Assembly: GCA_937877565.1 (NCBI GenBank)
Contig: CALFJB010000006.1
Span: 1-22,492, forward strand
Reading direction: 5' to 3'
DNA length: 22,492 nucleotides
DNA from: an uncultured Selenomonadales bacterium
Lineage (GTDB): Bacteria; Bacillota; Negativicutes; Selenomonadales; Selenomonadaceae
The notes under the pieces are model-generated. The model saw only the letters and a program-made list of their open reading frames with translations. It had not been told where the DNA came from and ran no database searches. The translations under genes were made by a program, and so were the position numbers. Within the stretch, counting starts at the first letter, position 1. Each line of letters opens with the position of its first letter. Of the stretch, positions 6,367 through 14,884 are shown in pieces.

Positions 6367-7599
6367 TTGCCATTTGTGGTAGTTGGTTTAATAATTTTAT
6401 TCATTTTTTGGGATGAACTTTTTTACGCCATTGGCGGAATTTTGGGATTGGTGACGCTGTTTTTTATTTGGGCGGCTGTAAGCGATTATCAGGACAGCAA
6501 ATTATCTGATGAAGAATGGAAAGCCAAATATCCCGATAAAGAAAGAGAAACCAACGGCGTAATGTTCGGTACAGTTTTAGCTTTAATTTTTGGAAGTTTA
6601 TCCTATCTTGCGTTTGATTATCAAACTTCAAATTGGCATAATCCCGAACTAATCGCGCAGGAAGAGGCGGCTAAAAAAGCTGAACAGGAACGCCTTAAAG
6701 CAGAAAGTCTTGAAAAATATAAAATTGAACGCAATGAAAAAAATTTACAACGTATTAGCGGATTTGACGACGAAGAAAAAAATCTTTTCGATACAAAATT
6801 TCAAGAATATCTGAACACGGAAACAGATGAAATTGATGCACGTACAAAAGCAGTTGACGACGTGAATAGATTTGCAAGCGATAAAGCCAAAGAAAAACTT
6901 CGCGCAGAATTAGCTGAAAAAAATGCTCGCACCGCCGCTGAAAAAGCTGAACAAGACCGCCTTGCAGCTGAAGAAAAAGCTCGCGCAGAATCTGAAAGGT
7001 TAGCCGCCGAACAAAAACGCCTTGAAGAAGAAAAAAATAAACCACGCACCCGTTCGGCAAAAATTGTAGCTGATTTGATAGTTAATCATGCAAAGTCAAA
7101 ATTTGGCGTCGATAGTTATTTGACGGCTGATTCTGAAAAACTTTTTCACTACTCGGCGTATTTGATGATGATGAGACTGGATTATAACAACCAAAAAAAA
7201 GCAAATCCTAACCTTCGATATATCGACGAAGATATAGAGGTAGAAGCACGCGGATTAAAAATTATAAATTATTTGGGCGTGGAGGGCGAACTTGCATTGC
7301 AGTACTGGATAGCTAAACGCCCTGAATTTATTGCAATGACAGCTAAACAAGAAAATTCCGCCTTGTCTGCGGCAAAAACTGCGGCTGAATTAAAAGAAAT
7401 TGAAAATCGTCGTGATAAACTTTATAGCGAATTAGAAAATTCATACAGCAAAACTGCAACTACTGACGAAGAATTTAAAAATTCAATGCAGGAAAGTTTT
7501 AAAGAGCTTGATGATTTTTACGCCCAAATAGCGGATAAAATTGAAAATGACAAACAAAGTATTTTAAACAAATGGCGCAGTGAAATTTTAACAAATTAA
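6367..7599 (+). CDS. Membrane-anchored coiled-coil protein
   Basis: About 410 residues. There are hydrophobic segments near the N-terminus (about 1-40, probably two helices) and again at about 75-92 (VMFGTVLALIFGSLSYLAF). A long charged coiled coil rich in Ala, Glu, Lys and Arg follows (about 105-245, with EEAAKKAEQERLKAE and AEQDRLAAEEKARAE). A helical C-terminal region of about 160 residues has no domain I know. The TTG at 6367 is preferred since AAGGCGGTGG lies just upstream; a GTG at 6358 sits inside that site. It may act as the membrane scaffold of the operon. The Ala/Glu bias makes distant homology unreliable. Confidence 0.7.
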   Translation: MPFVVVGLIILFIFWDELFYAIGGILGLVTLFFIWAAVSDYQDSKLSDEEWKAKYPDKERETNGVMFGTVLALIFGSLSYLAFDYQTSNWHNPELIAQEEAAKKAEQERLKAESLEKYKIERNEKNLQRISGFDDEEKNLFDTKFQEYLNTETDEIDARTKAVDDVNRFASDKAKEKLRAELAEKNARTAAEKAEQDRLAAEEKARAESERLAAEQKRLEEEKNKPRTRSAKIVADLIVNHAKSKFGVDSYLTADSEKLFHYSAYLMMMRLDYNNQKKANPNLRYIDEDIEVEARGLKIINYLGVEGELALQYWIAKRPEFIAMTAKQENSALSAAKTAAELKEIENRRDKLYSELENSYSKTATTDEEFKNSMQESFKELDDFYAQIADKIENDKQSILNKWRSEILTN

Positions 7600-7614
7600 A
7601 TTGGAGATGATTTT

Positions 7615-8043
7615 ATGGGATTTTTTGACAATTTGGCAGATAAATTCGACGATATAAAAAGAGACGCCCGCCGCTCTGCGCGAAAGTCTGCCAAAAAACT
7701 TAAAAAAGAAACTGATAGCGATTCTGTTTTTGAGGCGGTTACAAAAAAAGCCGGTAACTCAATTAACAACGCCATTGATAGTTTCAATGAATCTGCTGAA
7801 GAAAATTTCAACGAGGCTATGAATTATGATCCCGTCAGAATTTGCATCAAAATGGCGCAGACTAACCCTATAACTTCGCCAATGATTTACAACGGTTATA
7901 TGCGTGCGCTGAATGAAAAACTTTCAAATTATAGCGATTATGAAATTGAAGTTTTTGAAAATGAAGTCGATTCTGCGATTAAAGGTTACAAATACGAAAG
8001 TCAAGCCGTGCGTTCAATAAATAAAATTCTTGCAAGGAGGTAA
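7615..8043 (+). CDS. Small basic-then-acidic soluble protein
   Basis: 142 residues with TTGGAGATG upstream of the ATG. The N-terminus MGFFDNLADKFDDIKRDARR is amphipathic, followed by a strongly basic stretch (RRSARKSAKKLKKE) that could bind membrane or nucleic acid. The rest is helical and acidic. Its last two codons, AGG AGG, form the ribosome site of the next gene, which implies translational coupling. No family is recognised. Confidence 0.7.
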   Translation: MGFFDNLADKFDDIKRDARRSARKSAKKLKKETDSDSVFEAVTKKAGNSINNAIDSFNESAEENFNEAMNYDPVRICIKMAQTNPITSPMIYNGYMRALNEKLSNYSDYEIEVFENEVDSAIKGYKYESQAVRSINKILARR

Positions 8044-8047
8044 TGAA

Positions 8048-8185
8048 ATGGGCGGAAAACTTTGTGGAATTGCTTTTTTAATTATTTTGGTAACAGTGCC
8101 ACTTCCATTTTTGTCACCGGTTACCATTCCTGTTGCCGCTGTGATTGGAGGTGCCGGAATTTTATTAAACCTTGTAGGATTTTAA
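8048..8185 (+). CDS. 45-residue hydrophobic membrane peptide
   Basis: ATG at 8048 follows AAGGAGG, which overlaps the end of the upstream gene. The 45-residue product starts MGGKLCGIAFLIILVTVPLP and continues through a Pro-containing turn into VAAVIGGAGILLNLVGF, giving two short hydrophobic helices. Gene-finders with a 60-residue cut-off would miss it. A perfect ribosome site, the operon position and the terminator just after it support a real gene. Possibly a small membrane partner or toxin-like peptide; nothing in the sequence decides this. Confidence 0.65.
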   Translation: MGGKLCGIAFLIILVTVPLPFLSPVTIPVAAVIGGAGILLNLVGF

Positions 8186-8211
8186 AATAATTTTTTGTAC
8201 AAACTAAAAAA

Positions 8212-8262
8212 GCCCGCCTGCAAATGTGATGAGTAAGAACATTTGCTCGACGGGGTAATTTT
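8212..8262 (+). terminator. Terminator of the nine-gene operon
   Basis: GCAAATGT (8220-8227) pairs with ACATTTGC (8239-8246), and CCCG (8213-8216) pairs with CGGG (8251-8254), followed by a T-rich stretch. A run of A precedes it, so it may work in both directions. Confidence 0.55.
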
Positions 8263-8280
8263 TTTGTAAAAACTATAAAA

Positions 8281-8299
8281 GCCCCGACAACTTCGGGGC
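8281..8299 (-). terminator. Terminator of the tRNA-Thr gene
   Basis: GCCCCGA (8281-8287) pairs with TCGGGGC (8293-8299). On the minus strand the stem is followed by TTTTATAGTTTTT. It is a strong intrinsic terminator just past the tRNA 3' end. Confidence 0.75.
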
Positions 8300-8313
8300 G
8301 GTGATTTTGGACT

Positions 8314-8389
<76 letters not shown>

Positions 8390-8470
8390 GTTTTTTAAAC
8401 TTTGCGTAGTTTAACATTGAGCAAAAAATTTGTCAAGATAAAAAATCTGCGCTAAATTATTTCAATGGCG

Positions 8471-8499
8471 TTGACGATAAAATAATTGCGTGGTAAAAT
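8471..8499 (+). promoter_or_regulatory. Promoter of rpsU
   Basis: TTGACG (8471-8476), a 17-base spacer, then TAAAAT (8494-8499) with an extended TG just upstream. This is a near-consensus strong promoter, fitting a ribosomal protein gene. Confidence 0.75.
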
Positions 8500-8545
8500 A
8501 CACGGGCGATGAACTTTAGACTGATTCGGAGGGAGGGAAAAAATC

Positions 8546-8725
8546 GTGGCTAATGAAGTTAAAGTTGGAAAAAATGAATCCATAGACAGTGCTCTCCGTC
8601 GTTTCAAGCGTACTTGTCAACGCGCAGGTACACTCGCTGAAGTTCGTAAACGTGAACATTACGAAAAACCCAGTGTCCGCCGGAAGAAAAAATCTGAAGC
8701 GGCACGCAAGCGCAAATTTCGTTAA
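8546..8725 (+). CDS. rpsU: 30S ribosomal protein S21
   Basis: 59 residues from a GTG start, with GGAGGGAGG upstream. It has the S21 pattern: KVGKNESIDSALRRFKRTCQ, then AEVRKREHYEKPSVRRKKKS and a basic tail EAARKRKFR. S21 binds the 30S subunit near the anti-Shine-Dalgarno region. The length is normal for Firmicutes. It has its own strong promoter and terminator. In many Firmicutes it is next to yqeY and nfeD/floA; here a secretion cassette intervenes. Confidence 0.97.
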   Translation: MANEVKVGKNESIDSALRRFKRTCQRAGTLAEVRKREHYEKPSVRRKKKSEAARKRKFR

Positions 8726-8747
8726 TAACTGATTGAAACTGAATAAA

Positions 8748-8783
8748 GCCGCTGTCTTCCTGTGGGATTGACGGCGGTTTTTT
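8748..8783 (+). terminator. Terminator of rpsU
   Basis: CCGCTGTC (8749-8756) pairs with GACGGCGG (8770-8777), with one G-U pair, followed directly by a run of T. Confidence 0.8.
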
Positions 8784-8829
8784 AAATTAACAGAATTTTA
8801 ATGAAAAATCTATAAAGAAAATTTTTGTA

Positions 8830-8860
8830 TTGACGATAAATTAATAGCGTCTCCTAATTG
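8830..8860 (+). promoter_or_regulatory. Putative promoter of the type I secretion operon
   Basis: TTGACG at 8830-8835 starts a 21-base stretch that matches the rpsU promoter (8471-8491) at 19 positions. The -10 box is poor: TAATTG at 8855-8860 with a 19-base spacer. It would be weaker than the rpsU promoter. Confidence 0.45.
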
Positions 8861-8889
8861 AAGAAACGAAAGGAGTATCATATAGCAAT

Positions 8890-11028
8890 ATGCCTGAAAA
8901 TCAATCCTCCTCAACGGCGAACCGCACGGGCGTTATCTCTGTGATAAAAGTTCTGCAACATTTCGGCGTTAAGGATTTGGAAAAAATCTACAAGGAAAAT
9001 CCAGATACGGACGATAAACTTGACTGGGAAAGACTTCAAAAATTGGCAAAAAAATATAATATTCGCAGTACAATGATTCGTCCTACTGCCGACGAATTGC
9101 GCGAAATTGAATATCCTGCCGTTGCCAAAATGACAGACGGCGCGTATATCGCAATAGGCAGCGCAAATGACGAAGTTTTATTAATCATCGACCCGCGCCA
9201 AAATAAACCCGTCGCCTTGCCAATGAAAGACTTTTTGGAAAGTTGGTCAAACGAACTTTTAATTTTTTCGGCGGCGTTCAGTTGGACGTATTTTAAAAAG
9301 CGATTCAACGTTGACTGGTTTATGAAAGTTATGAAACGCTACAAAAAACCGCTAAGCGAAGTTTTAGTAGCGTCATTCTTCCTGCAATTAATGGGAATTG
9401 GTTTCCCGCTAATCACGCAGGTTATAATTGATAAAGTCATTGGCAACGCCGGTTACTCAACTTTAACGGTTATCGGCTCGGCTATGGTTTTGTTTTTCTT
9501 TATGCAGTCACTGTTGACGCTGATAAAACAATACGTACTGAATCACACGACAAACAAACTTGACGCAATTTTGGGGACAAGACTTTTTCGCCATTTAATA
9601 GCGTTGCCGTTGCCGTATTACGAAAGACGGCGCGTCGGTGATACATTAATGCGCGTCGGAGCTTTAACGCAAATTAGAGAATTTTTAACCGGTACGGGCT
9701 TAATGACGGTACTTGACGTATTTTTCTCGGTCGTCTTTATCGCGTTTATGCTGTGGTATTCCGTGCCGCTTACATTAATTGCGCTTTTAACAATTCCGCT
9801 GTACCTTGCACAAAATATTTGGGCAGTTCCAATTATTAAAAGAAAAATTGAGGCGGTCTGGCGTACAGGCGCAATGAATAACGCTTTTATGGTTGAGTCA
9901 ATCACAAACATTGAAACGATAAAAGCATTGGCGATTGAACCGCAATTTGTCAACAAGTGGGAAAATCTTTTGGCGCGTTATGTTCGCACGACTTTTGAAA
10001 ACGTCAAATTTAATCTTGTAATTAATGCGTTCAGCGGAATGGTACAAGTTATAATTTCAATGGCAATTCTTTGGTACGGCGGTCATATGGTTATGGACGG
10101 CGAATTTACACTTGGTCAATTAATCGCTTTCCAAATGATCTCCCGTCAAGCTATTGCGCCAATGACAAAACTTTTGACAATGTGGCCTCAAGTTCAACAA
10201 GTCGGCTTAGCCCTTGAACGTATCGGCGATATTTTAAATACGCCAATGGAGCCAATAGTTAGAGATATGGGACAGCGCGGCGCAGATAGAATTGACGGCG
10301 CAATAGAATTTAAAGACGTTAATTTCAGATACCGCGTCGATTTGCCGTTAGTTTTGGAAAATATTAATTTGACTGTTGCGCCCGGCGAAAAGTTGGGAAT
10401 AGTTGGACGTTCCGGCAGTGGTAAATCTACTTTAACTAACCTTGTACAAAATTTGTACATTCCTGAAGGCGGTACAATTACAGTTGGCGGAATTAATACC
10501 CGTGAGGCAAATTTAGGTTGGCTTAGAGATCAAATCGGCGTTGTTATGCAGGAAAATTATCTGTTTAATTCAAGCGTTCGTGACAATATCGCAGTTAGCC
10601 GCCCAACTGCCACGATGGATGAAATTATTCGTGCGGCAAGACTTGCAGGCGCACATGATTTTATTTTGGAGCTTAAAGAAGGTTATGATACAAAAGTTGG
10701 CGAACGCGGCGACAGCTTGAGCGGCGGACAACGTCAAAGAGTTGCTATTGCGCGTGCACTTTTAGCTAATCCGCCAATTTTGATTTTTGACGAAGCAACT
10801 TCCGCGCTTGACTATGAATCCGAAAGAATTATTTTCAACAATATGGGGGCGATTGGTTCAAATCGTACAATGTTAATCATTGCCCACAGATTAAGCGCGG
10901 TGCGCCGTTGCGATAAAATTATTGTTATCGATAAAGGACACATTGTCGAACAAGGTACGCACGATGAATTAATGAAACTCGGCGGGCTGTATAAATATCT
11001 TCACGATCAACAGGAGAGTAGGGGATAG
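8890..11028 (+). CDS. Type I secretion ABC transporter with degenerate C39-like domain (first copy)
   Basis: A 712-residue HlyB/LapB-type exporter. Residues 10-130 form a C39 peptidase-like domain, but TGVISVI stands where the catalytic Cys of DCGxAxL should be, so it should bind substrate without cutting it. The membrane domain spans roughly 150-440. The nucleotide-binding domain carries Walker A GRSGSGKST near 505, signature LSGGQRQR near 609, Walker B LIFDEATSALD near 630 and the switch His in IIAHRL near 663. It pairs with the HlyD protein at 11124 to export an unprocessed, probably RTX-like protein through an outer-membrane channel not encoded here. AGGAG lies 14 bases before the ATG, a longer than usual spacing. 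Confidence 0.92.
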   Translation: MPENQSSSTANRTGVISVIKVLQHFGVKDLEKIYKENPDTDDKLDWERLQKLAKKYNIRSTMIRPTADELREIEYPAVAKMTDGAYIAIGSANDEVLLIIDPRQNKPVALPMKDFLESWSNELLIFSAAFSWTYFKKRFNVDWFMKVMKRYKKPLSEVLVASFFLQLMGIGFPLITQVIIDKVIGNAGYSTLTVIGSAMVLFFFMQSLLTLIKQYVLNHTTNKLDAILGTRLFRHLIALPLPYYERRRVGDTLMRVGALTQIREFLTGTGLMTVLDVFFSVVFIAFMLWYSVPLTLIALLTIPLYLAQNIWAVPIIKRKIEAVWRTGAMNNAFMVESITNIETIKALAIEPQFVNKWENLLARYVRTTFENVKFNLVINAFSGMVQVIISMAILWYGGHMVMDGEFTLGQLIAFQMISRQAIAPMTKLLTMWPQVQQVGLALERIGDILNTPMEPIVRDMGQRGADRIDGAIEFKDVNFRYRVDLPLVLENINLTVAPGEKLGIVGRSGSGKSTLTNLVQNLYIPEGGTITVGGINTREANLGWLRDQIGVVMQENYLFNSSVRDNIAVSRPTATMDEIIRAARLAGAHDFILELKEGYDTKVGERGDSLSGGQRQRVAIARALLANPPILIFDEATSALDYESERIIFNNMGAIGSNRTMLIIAHRLSAVRRCDKIIVIDKGHIVEQGTHDELMKLGGLYKYLHDQQESRG

Positions 11029-11099
11029 GAAACAGAAATTAGGAAACAGGAAACAGTTTCAAATTCCTGTCACCTGCTTTCCTGTATCCTGTTTCCTAA
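11028..11099. repeat. Intergenic inverted-repeat element 1 (GGAAACAG array)
   Basis: GGAAACAG occurs at 11028, 11042 and 11049. The complementary arm lies at about 11065-11099. The best arms are TTAGGAAACAGG (11039-11050) and CCTGTTTCCTAA (11088-11099), a perfect 12-bp pair. The upstream stop codon TAG is part of the first unit. There is no T run, so it is not a typical terminator. It matches element 2 (19040-19114) in layout but not in unit sequence. Confidence 0.7.
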
Positions 11100-11123
11100 A
11101 ATCGACCGAAGGGAGATTTTAAA

Positions 11124-12479
11124 TTGAAATTTTGGAACTGGCTGGTACACGGCGAAGAACGTGAAAAAGAAACAGAATTTTTACCGGCGATTTTGGAAGT
11201 AACCGAAACGCCGCCCTCACCAACAGGGCGAATAGTTATGTGGTCAATTTTAGTTTTGCTTGTAGTGGCGTTGGCGTGGTCTTTTTTGGGACACATTAAC
11301 GAAGTAGCAGTTGCGCCCGGCAAAGTTATACCTTCCGGACAAGCTAAAACCGTTCAAGTTAAAAATAAAGGCATAATTAAAGAAATTCGCGTTGAAGAAG
11401 GCGACAACGTCAACGAAGGCGATATTTTAATTTTGCTCGACCCGACAACTACAAGCGCAGATTATGACAGCTTGAAAAAACGCGCCGCCTATTACAAATT
11501 GGATATTCAACGCTTGACGGCTGAATTAACAAGCTCACCTTTTACGCCTGAAGAAGATGAAGACTTAGAGGCGCACGACTTAGCGGCAGAATTGGCACTT
11601 TATCAAAGTCGTACAAACGATTATAAAACTCAAAGACAATCGCGCCAAGATATTATTGAACAGAAAAAAGCGCGTTTGAATGCAACCCGTGCAACTTATG
11701 AAAGATACGCTGAAGGTTTAGCCATTGCTCAAGAAAAGGAACGCCGCCTTAATGAATTGATGGAAGCTAACGCAATTTCCGCGTTCCAACTTTTGGAGCA
11801 ACAAAATCAGGTTATCGACTACGCTAAAAGTGCGCAGGCTCAACTTGATGAAATTTCCAGTATTCAAGCTGAAATTGCTGAAGCTGAACAAAATTTAGCA
11901 AACGTTGACGCCTCTTACAGAAAAGATATTATGACTTCGCTTGTTGAGGCAAAGAAAGAATATTACAGCGTTACAGAGGCAATTAAAAAAGCTGATGAAG
12001 ATTCCCGTATGGCTACAATCGTCGCGCCAACTTCCGGCAGAGTTTACAATTTGTCTGTTCACACCGTCGGCGGAATTGTCACGGACGCACAACCTTTAAT
12101 GCAAATTGTTCCTGAAGATGTTTCACTGCAATTTGAAGTTTACGCAGATAACAAAGACATTGGTTTTATAAAAGTTGGTCAAACGGCTGAAGTTAAAGTC
12201 GAAACTTTTAACTTCCAAAAATTTGGTATGGTTGACGCAGAAGTAGTTGAAGTCAGCGCGGACGCCGTCAACGAACCTACCAACCTTGAACGTCACAAAA
12301 GATTTAAATTGATTATGAATCCTATTGGCAAGCCGGTTATGGACGTTTTCGGCGAAGATGTACCGCTTGCCGTCGGTATGAACGTTAGCGCGGAAATTAA
12401 AATTAAAGAAAAGCGTATTATCGACTTTTTCTTAGACCCGTTCCGCCGCTACACTTCCGAAGCCTTGAGGGAGCGTTGA
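11124..12479 (+). CDS. HlyD-family periplasmic adaptor (membrane fusion protein)
   Basis: 451 residues from a TTG start with GAAGGGAG 8 bases upstream. There is one N-terminal membrane helix at about 37-56, then a biotinyl-lipoyl half (KAVIPSGQAKTVQV-like strand and VEEGDNVNEGDILILLDP). A long alpha-hairpin coiled coil covers about 105-300, and the second lipoyl half and beta-barrel follow (APTSGRVYNLSVHTVGG, LMQIVPED, DIGFIKVGQTAEVKVETF). This is the standard HlyD/LapC architecture and length. It links the inner-membrane ABC exporter to a TolC-like channel and implies a diderm envelope. It lies between two ABC genes, four bases upstream of the second. Confidence 0.93.
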   Translation: MKFWNWLVHGEEREKETEFLPAILEVTETPPSPTGRIVMWSILVLLVVALAWSFLGHINEVAVAPGKVIPSGQAKTVQVKNKGIIKEIRVEEGDNVNEGDILILLDPTTTSADYDSLKKRAAYYKLDIQRLTAELTSSPFTPEEDEDLEAHDLAAELALYQSRTNDYKTQRQSRQDIIEQKKARLNATRATYERYAEGLAIAQEKERRLNELMEANAISAFQLLEQQNQVIDYAKSAQAQLDEISSIQAEIAEAEQNLANVDASYRKDIMTSLVEAKKEYYSVTEAIKKADEDSRMATIVAPTSGRVYNLSVHTVGGIVTDAQPLMQIVPEDVSLQFEVYADNKDIGFIKVGQTAEVKVETFNFQKFGMVDAEVVEVSADAVNEPTNLERHKRFKLIMNPIGKPVMDVFGEDVPLAVGMNVSAEIKIKEKRIIDFFLDPFRRYTSEALRER

Positions 12480-12483
12480 TTTA

Positions 12484-14772
12484 ATGGCTGACAACAAAGA
12501 CGATAAAAATTTAGTTCCAAGTGGCGGACAGAATCCGCAACCTTCCGGCGATAATAAGCAAGCATTGGCAAAAATTGACGTGGCTAAAGTTCCCGCAAGT
12601 CAAGCTAATCAAACGGGCGTAAGTACGGACGTTAAACCGCAAGACGGCGGGCGCGTCAATGGAATTGATACGGGCTTAGCTTGCCTTATCGCCATTGCAA
12701 AATATTACAATATCCCCGCTGATTATCGCCAACTTGAACGCGCTTACGTTTTGGATGAAGGCAGCGTTGATTTTACAACGATTGTAAGAGCTGCGCGAGA
12801 TTTAAAATTGAAGGCGCGTAGTTATACCGGCTTGACTGAAGCAGATTTAGACAGGCTTGTTTATCCTGCCATGATTCTGATGAAGTCCGGCAGAAAAATT
12901 GTTATAACGACAATTCGGGACAACGATATATACATTATGGACCCTGTTTTTTCACAGCAACCGGTAAGGGCTGAACGTTACAAACTTTTAATGGATTGGA
13001 CGGGCGATGTAATTTTATTCACGCGCCGTTACGAACTTGAAAAGAAACATACAAAATTTGGTTTCAAATGGTTTTTGCCGGTAGTTTCAAAATACATGGC
13101 ATTTTTGCGCAGTGTACTTTTTATGTCGTTAGTTTTGCAATTACTAGGCTTGGCGTCGCCGCTTTTCGTTCAAAATATTATCGATAAAGTTTTGGTACAC
13201 CGTGCATCAGATGCATTGGATATTTTAGTTTTGGGTATGATTATCTGTACAATTTTCCAAAACTGGATGCTGGGACTGCGCGCCTACCTGTTTACAAATA
13301 TTTGTTCAAAAATGGACGTGGCGTTAAGTTCAAGACTGTTTAAAAATATCACGGCGTTACCGTTAAGTTACTTTCAAAAATGGCAAGTTGGCGATGTTGT
13401 ATCACGTTTGGGCGAATTACAAACGCTAAGAAGTTTTATAACCGGCTCCAGTTTGACAATTATTTTGGATATGATTTTTGCGGTAGTTTATTTCTGTGTA
13501 ATGTTCCTGTATAGCAGTATGCTTAGTATCATTGTTTTGATTATGATACCGCTGTTTGTCATTCTGAATTTAATTGTAGCTCCAATTTTTAAGCGAATGA
13601 TTAATGAAAGATTTTTAATTGCGTCAGAAAATCGCTCCTTTTTGATTGAGACAATTACAGGTATTAACACGGTTAAAGCTACAAGCGTTGAAAATAATTT
13701 TATTCGCCGCTATGAAGAAATGCTGGCGCGTTTGGTTAAATCGTCTTTCAACGTTATAAACCTTGCCAACGTTGCAAATTCGATTGGTACTTTTCTTTTC
13801 AGTATGTTCAACCTTACGATTTTATGGATTGGCGCGTATAACGTAATGGAGGGCGAAATTTCTGTTGGTGAGTTAATTGCTTTTCAGATGATTGCAGGAC
13901 AGTTAATTGCTCCAATTATGCGCCTTATAAATCAGTGGCAATACTTCCAACAAATTCGCGTTTCAATGGAACGTTTGGGCGATATTATGGACGAAGAAAC
14001 CGAGCCTGCTTTCAATCCTTCGCGTACAACTTTACCGAGTTTGCGCGGCGAAATTGCACTTGAGAAATTGGCGTTCAGTTACACTCCTGAAGGCGGCAAA
14101 GTTTTAGATAATATCAATGTGAGAATCCCTGCCGGTATGAAAGTTGGAATAGTTGGGCGTTCCGGCAGTGGTAAATCTACCTTAACAAAATTGATTCAGC
14201 GTTTATTTTTGCCGGAAACGGGAAGAATTTTAATTGATGGTGTAGACATCGCGCAGGTTGAGCCGGCGTGGTTGCGTCGTCAAATAGGCGTAGTTTTGCA
14301 GGATAGTAAACTTTTCAGTGGAACAATCGAAGAAAATATTAGAATTGCTTGTCCAAATGCAAGCCATGAAGACGTTGTGAAGGCAGCAAGAATGGCGGGT
14401 GCAACTGAATTTATTGACAACTTCCAAAACGGCTATGAAACTTTCGTAGGTGAGCGCGGCAGTTTGTTAAGCGGCGGACAACGTCAAAGAATAGCTATTG
14501 CACGTGCATTAATTTCAGACCCAAGAATTTTAATTTTTGACGAGGCAACGTCTGCGCTTGACTATGAATCTGAAAATATTATTATGCAGAATATTGAGCC
14601 AATCGCTGAAGGTCGTACAATGATAATGATAGCGCACAGACTTTCAACCGTTCGCAACTGTGATGCAATAATTGTTATTGAAAAAGGCAGGATTGTTGAG
14701 GCGGGATCCCATGATGAACTTTTAAAAAGAAATGGAATGTACGCCAAACTGTACAATTCACAAATGGGCTGA
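12484..14772 (+). CDS. Type I secretion ABC transporter with degenerate C39-like domain (second copy)
   Basis: A 762-residue paralogue of the transporter at 8890, with a Gln/Pro/Asp-rich N-terminal extension of about 55 residues. The C39-like domain has DTGLACL at 62-68: Thr 63 replaces the catalytic Cys, so no peptidase activity is expected. The membrane domain spans about 195-490. Walker A GRSGSGKST is near 558, signature LSGGQRQR near 662, Walker B LIFDEATSALD near 683 and the switch His in IAHRL near 717. All ATPase motifs are intact in both copies. With the first transporter it could form a heterodimer or a second homodimer sharing the HlyD partner. Confidence 0.92.
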   Translation: MADNKDDKNLVPSGGQNPQPSGDNKQALAKIDVAKVPASQANQTGVSTDVKPQDGGRVNGIDTGLACLIAIAKYYNIPADYRQLERAYVLDEGSVDFTTIVRAARDLKLKARSYTGLTEADLDRLVYPAMILMKSGRKIVITTIRDNDIYIMDPVFSQQPVRAERYKLLMDWTGDVILFTRRYELEKKHTKFGFKWFLPVVSKYMAFLRSVLFMSLVLQLLGLASPLFVQNIIDKVLVHRASDALDILVLGMIICTIFQNWMLGLRAYLFTNICSKMDVALSSRLFKNITALPLSYFQKWQVGDVVSRLGELQTLRSFITGSSLTIILDMIFAVVYFCVMFLYSSMLSIIVLIMIPLFVILNLIVAPIFKRMINERFLIASENRSFLIETITGINTVKATSVENNFIRRYEEMLARLVKSSFNVINLANVANSIGTFLFSMFNLTILWIGAYNVMEGEISVGELIAFQMIAGQLIAPIMRLINQWQYFQQIRVSMERLGDIMDEETEPAFNPSRTTLPSLRGEIALEKLAFSYTPEGGKVLDNINVRIPAGMKVGIVGRSGSGKSTLTKLIQRLFLPETGRILIDGVDIAQVEPAWLRRQIGVVLQDSKLFSGTIEENIRIACPNASHEDVVKAARMAGATEFIDNFQNGYETFVGERGSLLSGGQRQRIAIARALISDPRILIFDEATSALDYESENIIMQNIEPIAEGRTMIMIAHRLSTVRNCDAIIVIEKGRIVEAGSHDELLKRNGMYAKLYNSQMG

Positions 14773-14884
14773 TTGGATATTGAAAATTATTTGCTGCAAT
14801 AAAATTTTCAGCAGACAATTATAAAATGTAAAATTGGACGCAATTAATTAACTGTTGGTAAAAATTAATTATTAATGGAACTTT

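Noticed and set aside
6755..7060. Minus-strand frames opposite the coiled-coil gene, with Ser/Ala/Phe-rich products
   Set aside because: They arise from the biased Ala/Glu/Lys codons of the coiled coil on the plus strand.
11028..11099. CRISPR-like array or intrinsic terminator
   Set aside because: Units are 8 bases with inverted copies and no spacers, and no T run follows the stem.
8890..14772. Bacteriocin processing-export system
   Set aside because: Both C39 domains lack the catalytic Cys and no small leader-peptide precursor gene is nearby; a large unprocessed substrate fits better.
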